Of a stretch of DNA of 64,000 nucleotides, positions 10,172 to 21,039 are shown one piece after another; position 1 is the stretch's first letter, and every line of letters begins with the position of its first letter. Made by a program: the position numbers and the translations under genes. Under the pieces are notes generated by a model, which was given only the letters and a program-made list of their open reading frames with translations, searched no databases and was not told the DNA's origin. Origin of the DNA: Gigaspora margarita (lineage: Eukaryota; Glomeromycota; Glomeromycetes; Diversisporales; Gigasporaceae); the NCBI GenBank assembly GCA_009809945.1, contig WTPW01000693.1:61396-125395 (forward strand), written 5' to 3'.

Positions 10172-10651
10172 AGGTGCATATGGCTATTCATCTTTTCTTT
10201 TTAAGGCAACAAATAATCCAATTAAAATATTCTCCAACTCGGTATGATTTTCAACTTGTGTGATATCACCGGAAAGCTTTAAATTCATAAAATACTCATT
10301 GATCATATTCACCCATGTTTGGGTATTATGGTTTGTATTCACCACCCTTGAATAATTTATAGTATCGTCAATATCTTTTTGCGAAGGTGCTTGAAAACAA
10401 AGCTAAAATAAAAAAGAAAAAAAAGTTAAAAAGCATCAAATACTATATTATTACTAAAACTAAAAATCAAATAAAAACCTTGTTACTATTCTTGCTTTGA
10501 TCCTTTTATTGTTATTTTTTTCAGAAGTATCATCACTGTAGTCAGTAGCATTAAGCGAGATATCAGAAGTAAAGAAAGCTTCGAATTGGTTATTATTTTT
10601 TTCATATATTTGTGAAGCTGTTATAAAATCCTAAGTATTCAACAAATCCAT
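10172..10651 (-). pseudogene. Crypton-like tyrosine-recombinase family gene, 5' part, cut by the gypsy insertion
   Basis: Minus-strand exon 1 (10651-10487) starts at ATG. Translation gives an acidic, Asn-rich segment including ITASQIYEKNNNQFEAFFTS, with a stop after six codons (MDLLNT), so the first ATG may not be used or the copy is dead. An 84-bp intron (10486-10403, GTAACA to TTTTAG) keeps frame. Exon 2 reads DIDDTINYSRVVNTNHNTQT, WVNMINEYFMNLKL and ELENILIGLFVALKRKD, then stops. This matches my recollection of the SAM-like N-terminal region of Crypton/DUF3504 tyrosine recombinases, which are expanded in glomeromycotan fungi. The 5' LTR begins at the next base, so the catalytic part would lie beyond the window start. 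Family call moderate. Confidence 0.6.
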
Positions 10652-11017
10652 CTTTAGTTTTTGACAAAAGTAAGTGTAAGAAATAATTAAGCAAGAAATA
10701 ATCAAGTGAAGAAATAATCAAACAAAAGAAATAATCAAACAAAAAAATAATTCAGCGAAAGAAAGAAAGTTATCATAAAAGAAATTATCATGAAAGAAAA
10801 TAATTGAGTGAAAAAAATAATTAGTAAAAATTATTTTTTTGATTAGACTTTTTATTATTACGTAATAAATAAAAAGTATGTTATACTGTTTTATATATAT
10901 ATATATTTTTTTTTAGCCAGGCAATTTTCATAAATTAAACTTTCTATGACATGATAAAAGTGTGATTAAATAACACAAATCACCATCATGTCATCATATT
11001 GAACATAGGATAACTAA
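10652..11017. other. AT-rich spacer with short A-rich repeats
   Basis: It contains repeated GAAATAATCAAACAAAAG-like units (10675-10830), followed by AT tracts. No gene seen. Confidence 0.6.
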
Positions 11018-11182
11018 TTTATTCACTGAGAACAGGAAAATAATGAAAAATCTCTCTGTGGTGCTTGAAATGTATAGTATAAAATGTGACTTGCCGCTTA
11101 CGTAGCAGATTATATTCTATACTATACATTTCAAGCACTGCAAAGAGATATTTCATTATTTCCACTGTCCCAGTGAATAAAT
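11018..11182. mobile_element. Foldback MITE, about 165 bp
   Basis: Left arm TTTATTCACTGAGAACAG and the reverse complement of the right arm TTTATTCACTGGGACAG begin inverted arms of about 70 bp. They continue through TGCTTGAAATGTATAGTATA on both sides. The loop is short (around 11090-11115). There is no coding capacity. Confidence 0.75.
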
Positions 11183-11289
11183 AGTATGTATCGGGTCACT
11201 TAAGATTTTTTATTTTATATGAGCACTTGATTCGTAATTATTTTAATATGGGAATTATTTTTTTATAGTGTTTTACTATTAAACTATTG

Positions 11290-12545
11290 ATTGTATAGTC
11301 ATTTCTTGTGATTTTGTATGTTATGCGTGCTGATATCTCGTGCTTTTAAGTTATCATTTATTGCAGTAGGGATTGATATTTAAGGGATTCTATAAGAGTA
11401 GGTATGTGTTCATGGTATTGTTTTTCTTATGTGTATGTTGACTTAATTGTACCAGGAACGGAAATACATAGAATATGGTTTACAGGCAAGTTAAGTAATG
11501 TTTGCAATTTTGGCATCTGATTAAATGGTCTTTCTTGTAATTTTGTATGCCATGCGTGCAGGCGTTTCGTGCATTTAAATTACTATTTATCGTGGTAGGA
11601 ATTGATGTTTAAGGGATTCTATAATGGTATGTGTTCACAGTATTGCTTTACCAGGAACATAGTACAAAGTACGAACTGTATAGTTTAGCAAAATCTGTAG
11701 TCTGATTGGATGTTTTAGTAGTATGATGATTTACAAAATTCAGCTGTCCTAGGCTAATCAGGGATATGCCTGTAGCAGTCCAGTTAAATTTGGTAATAAA
11801 TGAATACTATTGCATTGTTTGCATATGATCTTTTATAAAAACCCAACTAAGAATGTTTCTGCTAATAAAATCTTTGCATAATCTTCTATTACACAATACT
11901 CAAAAATAACATGACTAATGAGGGTAACAAAAATAGGACCAAGAAGCTCACATGTTCTTTTTTAAATGCTCTCCCCATATTTAACACAAATACACTCATT
12001 TACAAATTTCTAAATTCTTAATGATTGTGGCCCAGTAGTTAAATTGGTAGGCAAAGATCTGGAAGTCTCTCCCTTGGCCACAACAATAATAAAATTCATG
12101 GATCAACTAAATACTGAGTGTCATGACATCAAGTAAAGTGTGCATATGTACTAATTTTTTTTTACAATAAATCAATACAATAAGCAATTGTTGGCAAGTT
12201 TTGTAATTTTACAATAAATTGAATAAAAACCACAACTGTTAATTCCAATACTGCAATAGCTAACAGGTTTTGTAACAGCAAAATATTGTATAAATTAAGA
12301 TAATTTTTCCAAAACCAACTAATTCAACTACACACCACAATAGCAAGTTTGGGTAGTTTCAGGATTAGTCAACCCAGTGATAGCTTCATTATCATCACTT
12401 ACATGATTAAGAATACAGCTAAGTTAGGGTTAGTGTTAGGTTAGGTGATAATACCAGAAATGAACTACGAAGTATGTAGAGTATAGTTTACAGGCAAGTT
12501 AAGTAGAGTTTGCAGTTCTGGGCATCTGATTTGTATGTGTTCATG
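11290..12545. repeat. Diverged direct repeats, otherwise no gene
   Basis: A unit of about 130 bp around GATATTTAAGGGATTCTATA (11369) recurs at 11599. A second motif, GTTTACAGGCAAGTTAAGTA, occurs near 11480 and 12490, with a weaker relative near 11680. A short tRNA-like patch at 12025-12085 (CCCAGTAGTTAAATTGGTAG) may be a decayed SINE head. No open frame is convincing. Confidence 0.5.
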
Positions 12546-12615
12546 CTTTTGAATTACAGTGGGATCATTATTTATATTATTACTGTATGTATTCACAATA
12601 TTAATTTTCTTTATA

Positions 12616-13314
12616 TTGTTGACCTATAAAAATTGCTATAAAACCACAACATCGATCATAACGCTTGATCCAACGATCCAAATTAAATGAAACTACTACC
12701 ATTCGAATCAGCTCACTGAGACGATTCTAACGAGCTATAGATCATCTCTGTACGACCACTGGATAACACGATCGGACCCAACAAGTGATCAATCATGAGA
12801 TCTGTAATGTGATTGGCTAGGCGATTACTGCGTGCAAAAGTGTCACTAGTAGCATTTGTAAAACATGTGGTTTTTAAAGCACTTATTCTATATATTTTAT
12901 TTATTCAACATATATTATTTATTTCATATATTACATTTATATTATTTATACTATATAGTAGATATAGCATTTATTGCACATGTAATAGATATTGCCTGTT
13001 ACATTTGTGAAAAAACAAAATGTATAAAAACAGCTGATGTGGACCCCAAGTTCAATATTGAGTCTTCATACTCTTTCACTAATAAATACATTCATTTATT
13101 ATTTAAATTAACAATTACTAGTATTCTCATATACTTTTAATTGTAGCCTCTTCCATAATTGCAAATTGTCAAAAATCTTCTTTGTTAAGTTTTATTAAAA
13201 AACGTCTCTCGACTTAGATATATCACAGTAACAAGTGAGGTTACACAAAGTGTTCACTGTCTAAGGTCGCTCTAGTTACCTACTATCTTTAAAGAAGTGA
13301 ATATAGGATAACAA
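12616..13314. mobile_element. Second copy of the TA-target TIR transposon
   Basis: It is an inverted relative of 6173-6882. Ends TTGTTGACCTATA and TATAGGATAACAA form inverted repeats flanked by TA (12614-12615 and 13315-13316). At 12700-12735 it carries a copy of the dispersed CATTCGAAT palindrome. Translated interior conserves PKFNIESSYSF between the copies. Nucleotide similarity alone can explain this, so I do not call a gene. Confidence 0.8.
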
Positions 13315-13450
13315 TATGTCATTGACTTGACTATTTATCATTGTGCCTTCTTGACTTATTGTACTTATGTATTAATATTATAGTTTGTATTTACTTGTTT
13401 TAGAATTCTGTCGATTTATGCATTGTGTCACTAAGATTTTTGATTTTTAC

Positions 13451-13947
13451 AGGGTTATCTCCAAATTTCTGGGTCTGATGCGTCTGATCAAGGTCAGCAT
13501 TTAGCCCTAATTGTTAGCAGATTCTATAGCAAAATTATCAGCTGGGCATTTTTTACTTAATGAATAAATATGATTTATTAGTAAAATTTTTTATTATCTT
13601 GGGGCAAAATTGATCAATTCCGATCCAGCCGACCATGATTCCGTTGCACTTTGATGCATCCCGACCAGTGTTTAAAATAGAAATTTTAATTTACCGGTAC
13701 ATGCACCTGTTATATAAAAAAATACCGGTTCAAAAAAAAAAAAAACCTGCATTAGTAGAAAATGATCATCAGATCATTGGGGGCACATAGATGCACGCAC
13801 CGGTTACTTCAAAAAATTCCGGATCATGCACCGTTTGTTGCACCGGCCCAATTTTAAAATACCGGTATATGCAATATAAAAAACGGTAGATCCGGATTTT
13901 TATCATGCTATTTTATACACTGATCCCGACCCGGAATTTTGGGGACC
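13451..13947. mobile_element. TIR element with CCCCAAATTTCCGGG-type ends, carrying a nested insertion
   Basis: The left end (ACAGGGTTATCTCCAAATTT) and right end (CCCGACCCGGAATTTTGGGG) are inverted relatives of each other. Without the nested element it matches 14485-14716. Both copies share GCTGGGCATTTTTTACTTAA and GATTCCGATCCAGCCGAC-like internal segments. Confidence 0.7.
13666..13922. mobile_element. hAT-like MITE (257 bp) with 8-bp target duplication
   Basis: Perfect duplication ATCCCGAC at 13658-13665 and 13923-13930. Terminal repeats CAGTGTTTAAAATAGAA and CAGTGTATAAAATAGCA (right end reversed) differ at two of 17 positions. CAGTG fits the hAT end rule YARNG. It is nested in the preceding element and non-coding. 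A 14-A run lies at about 13732-13745. Confidence 0.88.
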
Positions 13948-14484
13948 CATGTATGAGTTAAGATTTTCTATTTTATATCAGCACTGATTTTCAAATTTAT
14001 TACCTAATTTGTAATTGTATTAATATGAGCTTATTATTATAACGCTTTTACTATTAATACTGCATTATTGTTTATATTGTTTGCTAACTATAAAATTGTA
14101 CAGATTTATGTAATCATTTTTACATTAACGATTATTGCATAGGTACTAAATTTATTATTTTTTTGCGGATATCAGGTAACAACATAGTCATTGCCCCCTT
14201 AAATATGTTATTACCTTATTAATGCCCTCCCTGCATTATTTCGTAAACTGACTCTTAAATTGATCGCATAATAGATCCAAGTGATTCGTTACCTCATATC
14301 ACTTGAATAATCCTACAATGAACCATATTTGTAGAACCCAGGTTTACTATTGGAGCTAAATTCAGTATCAAATTATTATCGCTATCTCAAAACAATATTA
14401 ACACAGCATAGCGAACTTTTATTGTAACTGGCTAATTTTTGTAGATCATCACGCTATACTAAGTCATATTAATGTAGGATTTTT

Positions 14485-14718
14485 ACAGGGCTGTCCCCAA
14501 ATTTCCGGGTCGGATGCGTCAGATTTAGGTCGACGTTTATCCCTAGTTGTTAGCAGGCTCTATAGCAAAATTACCAGCTGGGCATTTTTTACTTAATGAA
14601 TGGATATGATTTATCAGTAAAATTTTTTTATGATCTTGGGGCAAAATTGATCGATTCCGATCCAGCCGACCATGATTCCGATGTACTCCGACGTATCCCG
14701 ACCGGAATTTTGGGGTAT
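14485..14718. mobile_element. Second CCCCAAATTTCCGGG-type TIR element
   Basis: About 230 bp, in the same orientation and with the same interior as the uninterrupted parts of 13451-13947. Left end CAGGGCTGTCCCCAAATTTC; right end reversed ATACCCCAAAATTCCGG. Non-coding. Confidence 0.7.
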
Positions 14719-15389
14719 GAGTTATTAAAGTAACCACAATAATCATGAGATCGAATGTGTATTCGCAGAGGTTGTGGTATAAAAATTTAGAAACTATACC
14801 TTCTTCTCTACAAGACGTTGAAGTAATTTGGTAATCGTCAAGGTAAATCGGAAATTAGATATATAATATCAACATCATAATGTACTAATTTCCACGTTCC
14901 TGGTTTCGCGCAACTGCGTTGCGCAGCTACTTATTAAAACAAATTATATAACTGATAAATAATAATACGTATTATTAATAACAAACATAGACATTATAAA
15001 ATGGCTAAGTATAAACTTTCAGTTTAAAATTTAAATAAAATAATGCGCATTAACAACATGTACATCCATTAAAAATGGCTAAGTACAAATTATCAGTTTT
15101 ATTAAGATAATTCGCATTAATAAAACACATCCATTATAAATACTAAAAGCAGAGAACATTTTATTAAAAATTTTAGGCTTCTAAATAGATAAAATAAAAT
15201 GATTATATTCTTTAGAATCGATTCTAAATCCAGAATCGATTTCAAAATATTAAATCATTTGTAGAAACGATTAAATCGTTTGTCCAGAAATGAGAATCGA
15301 TTCTAATTCGATTAACGATTAAAACGATTATTATAGAATCGATTCACACCCCTATTACAACGTTTTATCACTAACTTTTTATTAGTGCT
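14719..15389. other. AT-rich interval downstream of the kinase gene
   Basis: It contains a short perfect hairpin GCGCAACTGCGTTGCGC near 14917, two copies of an ATGGCTAAGTA-containing segment (about 15001 and 15077), and a cluster of AATCGATT-type inverted repeats at 15215-15350. No gene. It presumably includes the 3' UTR of the kinase gene. No clear poly(A) signal was assigned. Confidence 0.5.
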
Positions 15390-18300
15390 TCAGACAGTGT
15401 TGTTATAGCCAGAATTATGTGTATTACGCAAATTCAATATTTCAGATTTGTCGTTATCATTGATATTTAAGTTAATCAATCCGCTATTTACATAATTCTT
15501 AAAAGTTTCAATTGAATTAATAGATTTACTTTCAGATTTAATTGCGTTTGATATCTGTAACGTGTTGATAATTTTGCTTGTGTACATGTTATCTGGATGT
15601 TTCGGTTCGATTTTTGGTTTAATTATTTTATCAGCTATTTTATCAGCTTCTAAAATTTGTTTTACGATTTCATCATCATCAATTTCATAAAGCCCTGGTT
15701 GTATGAATCTATTAAGCCAATGAGTAGTTTTGTTGCGAATTTCTTCAGCAGTAGGCCGTTTTTTTGGATCTGAGTCCATGCATTGTTTGGCCAAGTTAAC
15801 ATAACAATTAGGTATACCGGGAGCAAATGCTGGTCGCAATCCATTGCAAATTTTGATTGCGAGATTAGTATCGAATGGTTCACCATCAAAAACTCGTTGA
15901 CCGACTGATATTTCCCACATGATAATTCCTAAGCTGTAAATATCGGCTGCTTGGGTGAACCGTTGATCCAATAAAACTTCTGGAGCAACATAGGGCATAA
16001 CACCTCGAATTTCATGTTCTTGTTTCTTGTAATGTGATATCGAAAATCCTAAATCAGAGATATTTGCATGATGTAAATCATCTTGTAAAATATTGCCGCT
16101 ATGTATATCCCGATGAACATATTTTTGATGATGAATAATTTTAAGATCCGAAGCAATGCAATGTACTAAATTTAACTTTTTTTCCCATTTCATTTGTGAT
16201 ATTTCATAAAGGTTGTCACGTAAAGAACCTTTTTTCGCATATTTTAAAACAAGAATAAAATCATTGGAGGTTTTATCCCTTGATAAACCATAACATTTTG
16301 AAAACGAATGATATTCATTGGAATAGACTTTTGACTAAAAATGATTTAAGGTTAAAATAATAAAAATATTAAAATAAAATTGAGTCACAACAAAATCATT
16401 GAATCTTTACCTTTAAAAACGAATATTCAATTTTACTATAGGCTTTTAACTGTATATATATATTAAAAAAAAAGGTAAATTTAAAGAAACTTAAACAGTT
16501 TATTAAGACAACTCACCTCATTAATAAATTCCTGTTTATTTAAATTGTGAATAAATTTTAGTGCATAAGTTTCTTTCTCTTCATTATAAAATATTTTCAA
16601 TTTGTTTCGTTTTAGTTTTCGTTTTGTTCGTTCGGCATAATACACAGTCGAAAATCCTCCTTTTCCTATTTCTTCAATATTTTTGAATTCTTCATATGGA
16701 TACCATGAAAAAAGATTCCATTCGAAGTTTTCCTCAGATTTTTCATATAATTCATAGTGTTTATCTTTATTTATTCCAATTCCGTTTCGATAACAATATT
16801 CAACAAGATCTATTCCAGCAGTATTTCCTTTCTCGGCAGATTTTTGATACCATTCAAATGCCATTTTTTCATCTTTCACGATTCCTATCCCATTTTCATA
16901 ACACCATCCAATATTATTCATTCCTTCAGTATTACCCATATTAGCTGATTTTTGATAATAAATGAATGCTTTATGTTCATCCTTTTCAACTCCAATTCCG
17001 CCTTTAAAATAGCTTCCAGATGTTAAAAAATAAGTAGATGCCTTATGTTCGTCCTTTTCAACACCAATTCCATTTTTATAACAATTACCAAGTTCAAATA
17101 TCCCATTAGCGTGCCCCATGTCAGCAGATTTTTGATAATAAATGAATGCCTGATGTTCATTTTTGTCAACTCCAATTCCATTTTGATACCAATTACCAAG
17201 TTCAAACATTCCATCAGCATTACCCATATCAGCAGATTTTTGATAATATTCAAATGCCTTCTTTATATCTTTTTCAACGCCTATTCCATTTTCATAACAA
17301 CATCCAAGACTATATGTTCCATCCGTATGCTCCATATCTGCAGATTTTTGGTAATATTTGAATGCCTTCTTTATATGTTTTTCAACCCCTATTCTATTTT
17401 CATAACAACGTCCAAGATTATATGTTCCATCAGCATGTCCTATATCCGCAGATTTTTTATAATATTTGAATGCCTTCTTTTTATCTTTTTCTACTCCTAT
17501 TCCATTTTCATGACAACGTCCAAGATTATATGTTCCGTCAGCATGCTCCATGTCTGCAGATTTTTTATAATATTTGAGTGCCTTCTTTATTACTTTTTCA
17601 ACTCCTATTCCATTTTCATAACAACGTCCAATATTATATGTTCCATCATCTTGTTGCATGTCAGCGGATTTTTGATAATATGCAAATGCCTTCTTTATAT
17701 CTTTTTCAACTCCAATTCCATTTTCATAACAGCGTCCAACATTAAATGTTCCATCGGCATGTCTCATATCTGCAGATTTTTGATAATATTCGAATGCCTT
17801 CTTTATGTCTTTTTCAGCACCTATTCCATTTTCATAACAACGTCCAAGATTATATGTCCCGTCAGTATATTCTATATCAGCAGATTTTTGATAATATTCA
17901 AACGCCTTCTTTGTGTCTTTTTCAACTCCTATCCCATTTTCATAACAATGCCCAAGCATAAATATTCCATTAGCATATCCTATACCAGCATATTTTTGAT
18001 AATATTCGAATGCATTCTTTATATCTTTTTCAACTCCTATTCCATTTTCATAACAACGTCCAAGATTATATATTCCATCAGCATGATCTATGCCAGCAGA
18101 ATCTTGATAATATTTGAATGCTTTCTTTATATCTTTTTCAACACCCATTCCATTTTCATAACAACTTCCAAGATTATATATTCCGTCAGCATGTCCCACA
18201 TCTGCAGATTTTTGATAATATTCGAACGCTTTCTTTATATCTTTTTCAGCTCCTATTCCGTATTGATAACAACGTCCAACACTAAATATCCCATCTACAT

Positions 18301-20785
18301 GTTCCATATCTGCAGATATTTGATAATATTCGAATGCCTTCTTTATGTCTTTTTCAACTCCTATTCCATTTTCATAACAACGCCCAAGATTATATCTTCC
18401 ATCAGCAAATTTTTGATAATATTTGAATGCTTCCTTTACATCTTTTACAACAACTATTCCATTTTCATAACAATATCCAAGATTATATATTCCATCAGCA
18501 TGCCCTATATCTGCAGATTTTTGATAATATTCGAATGCTTTCTTTATGTCTTTCTCAACTCCTATTCCAATTTCGTAACGACGCCCAACATTATATATTC
18601 CATCAACATGTCCTATATCTCCAGATTTTTGATAATGTTCGAATGCCTCCTTTATGTCCTTTTTAATTCCTATCCCATTTTCATAACAACGTCCAACATT
18701 AAATATTCCATCAGCATGTCCCATATCTGCAGATTTTTGATAATATTTGAATGCCTTCTTTATGTCTTTTTCAACTCCTATTCCATTTTCATAACAACGT
18801 CCAACATTATATATTCCATCAGAATGTCTCATGTCTGCAGATTTTTGATAATATTCAAATGCATCCATTATGTCTTTTTCAACCCCTATTCCAAATTCAT
18901 AACAACGTCCAACATTATATATTCCATCAGCATGTCTCATATCTGCAGATTTTTGATAATATTCGAATGCTTTCTTTATATCTTTTTCAACTCCTATACC
19001 ACCATTTTCATAACAACTTCCAAGTTTATATATTTCATCAGCATATCCTATATCAGCAGATTTTTGATAATATTCGAATACTCCTGTTTCATTTTCATAC
19101 CAACGTACTTCCAAAATATCATTTGTTAATTCTAACTTCCTACAAATATCATTGCATTCATGTTTTGCCAAAAAACATTTTTGAATTCCACTCTTTCCTA
19201 AATTTGAGTTTCCAAATCTTAATAAATCAACACAGTGTATAGCTGGATCTGTTAACAAGAACTCATTATGGAGATCGACACCTTGTAAGTCATAAACTAC
19301 CAAGTATCCTTCAGTGTATTTATACGTGAAATGAGCAAATGCCTCGAGAATGGAATGAAATTCCGTAATTAGACCACTATTTGCGTTAAATTTTTTAAAT
19401 TTTGCATTATCGATATATTTTTCGACAGAGTAATAAGCATTATTTGTCTTATCATATAAGACTCTTACATCAATAAATGTAACCTTTTTATTAATACCAA
19501 CCCGCTTCGCAGCTGTATTGAATTTTGTTGAAAAAAAATGAGCAATATTAGAGATTTCCACTGATTCTAAATATTTTTCTATTGTGCCTATTTTAATGTC
19601 GTGATACTTTTTTATCACTAATTTATTAGTTCGTCCAAGACTTGTATCAAGTGCGAAATAAGCATATCGTTCAGCACCGACAGAGAATGGTTGCGGTGCA
19701 AGTTTGAAAGATATTTCTTGTTCAATAAAGCTTGACTGCATAGAATAATATTCATCTTTAATTTCAGTCAGAGTTTTAGGTGGAATACAGCATAAAAGTT
19801 TTCCTGTTTTCACTGAATAAGTAGTCCAATCAGGTTCATGTGGATTGATTTGAAGTTTTTTCCGTTGCAAAGAGTATATGCTTTTCGAGTTTCTTAAAGT
19901 TGTGGTTAGTGTAATTGAGGAAAATATGGCTGAAGATGTAGCCCTGCAAAATTTATTGACTAGCACCTCAGGTTTATATCCCATAGTCATAAGATCAAAT
20001 ACAGGAAACTCACCAATTATTTCACGAAATACATTAAGCATAACATCAGTAGAAGTATTAATTTTCCCAAAGAAGTATAAAATTTTTTTTAATTGCATTT
20101 TCTTTAACACACTTTCTGCAGTTAGATCATTTGGATCACCGTCTGGATAATTGTCAGTTAAGTTGGTATTAAAACGACGGCCATGTGGTGGCGCATCGCC
20201 AATATGAATAAGAACACGATTGGCATTGCTCCATGTCATCTCAGTTATTGCGGCATTAAGACCACCTAAGACATCTTCTGCAATATCATTGTTGGATATT
20301 GCTGTCACTTTATTGGTTATATACGTTTTAAATTTCTCAAGAGAATCAGTAAAATCTAAAATTTGTAAGCGATCACTACGATTATAGTGATCACGATAGC
20401 CACAGAAACTAACCCAGAATTTGATATTTGAATTATTTCTATTTACATAGCTGGCCATTTTTAATATATGCTCTTTTGCTGCTTCTATATAAGGAGACAT
20501 TGAGCCTGTACAGTCCAAAACGAAGCAAAGATCAACGCTCATTGAATCTTCAATATTAATGATTGCCTTTGATACATGATTTTCTCTGTGTTTCCGTAAA
20601 TATGAAACTCTGTCTTTTAATGTTGATGCATCATTAATTTGACCTGTTTCATCTTCGTAACGTCTAAGACGGTCTTCTAAGAGTTTCGTATTACATATAG
20701 GCAATTCTGGCGCGCTTTCAGAATTGCAAATGGTACAAACATGAGTGTTGCTTGCGTTATAATCATCTCTTATTTTTTGATTCAT
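15390..20785 (-). CDS. vWA / alpha-kinase / Sel1-repeat / TKL kinase fusion protein
   Basis: Three exons on the minus strand: 20785-16517, a 39-nt exon 16449-16411, and 16334-15390. Introns of 67 and 76 nt start GTGAGT and GTAAAG, end CAG and TAG, and keep frame; about 1,750 aa. From the chosen start, residues about 85-285 form a vWA domain (FVLDCTGSM metal site), 350-553 an alpha-kinase (FSVGAERYAYFA, VIKKYH, zinc-type KHECNDIC), about 566-1350 some 22 Sel1 repeats of 36 aa, and 1367-1640 a TKL-type kinase with IGKGGFSTVY, YALKF, VHRDIHSGN and APEVLL. DFG is DLG here, which may still be active. An acidic, Asn-rich tail follows. Alpha-kinase with vWA is known from Dictyostelium VwkA-like kinases; Sel1 with TKL kinase is common in mycorrhizal fungi. 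Likely a cytosolic signalling scaffold, since there is no signal peptide or membrane segment. An in-frame ATG at 20941 would add 52 residues partly encoded by a MITE, so I prefer 20785. Substrate unknown. Confidence 0.9.
16760..19100 (-). repeat. Coding 108-bp tandem array (Sel1 repeats)
   Basis: About 22 units, mostly 108 bp, encode a consensus like GIGVEKDIKKAFEYYQKSAD. Two units are shortened by in-frame deletions (near 18400 and 17010). Units in the middle are very similar at DNA level, while the first and last few are more diverged. That pattern fits recent expansion or gene conversion in the centre. The reading frame is intact throughout. The antisense strand is also open for about 2 kb because the repeat has no antisense stops; I do not regard that as a gene. 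Confidence 0.92.
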
Positions 20786-20892
20786 TCTTACAACATCAAT
20801 GCTCCAAAAAATTAGAATTATTGTCCGGAGTGTAGAACGTCTACAGTTTGTAAATAAATATAATATCGGTGGGACCACATGCAATTTTTTGT

Positions 20893-21039
20893 TGGCGAAT
20901 AATTTTTGTACATCAGTTTCATGCACAATTTTTTTAGCCAATAAAATTTACTACGTCTCCAAAATTCGAAAATTTCGCTGCAATTTATTGGCCAAAAAAA
21001 TTTTGATGTACGCGAAACCGATGTACAAAGTATTCACCA
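20893..21039. mobile_element. Foldback MITE at the 5' edge of the kinase gene
   Basis: Left arm TGGCGAATAATTTTTGTACA and reversed right arm TGGTGAATACTTTGTACATC pair over about 55-60 bp with a short centre near 20955-20985. It overlaps the first codons of the longest frame but lies upstream of the preferred start at 20785. It may carry promoter or UTR sequence for the gene. Confidence 0.75.

Noticed and set aside
12813-13140. Membrane-protein-like frames
   Set aside because: Hydrophobicity comes from TTTATTTAT-type low complexity in a TIR element.
16760-19100. CRISPR-like regular repeats
   Set aside because: Units are head-to-tail without unique spacers and encode Sel1 repeats.
17045-19129. 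694-codon plus-strand frame opposite the Sel1 array
   Set aside because: A mirror of the 108-bp coding repeat; the translation is a simple Ser/Ile/Phe repeat with no independent support.
20786-20941. Using the upstream ATG at 20941 as the kinase gene start
   Set aside because: Its first codons lie in a hairpin MITE and the added 52 residues show no domain; kept only as an alternative.
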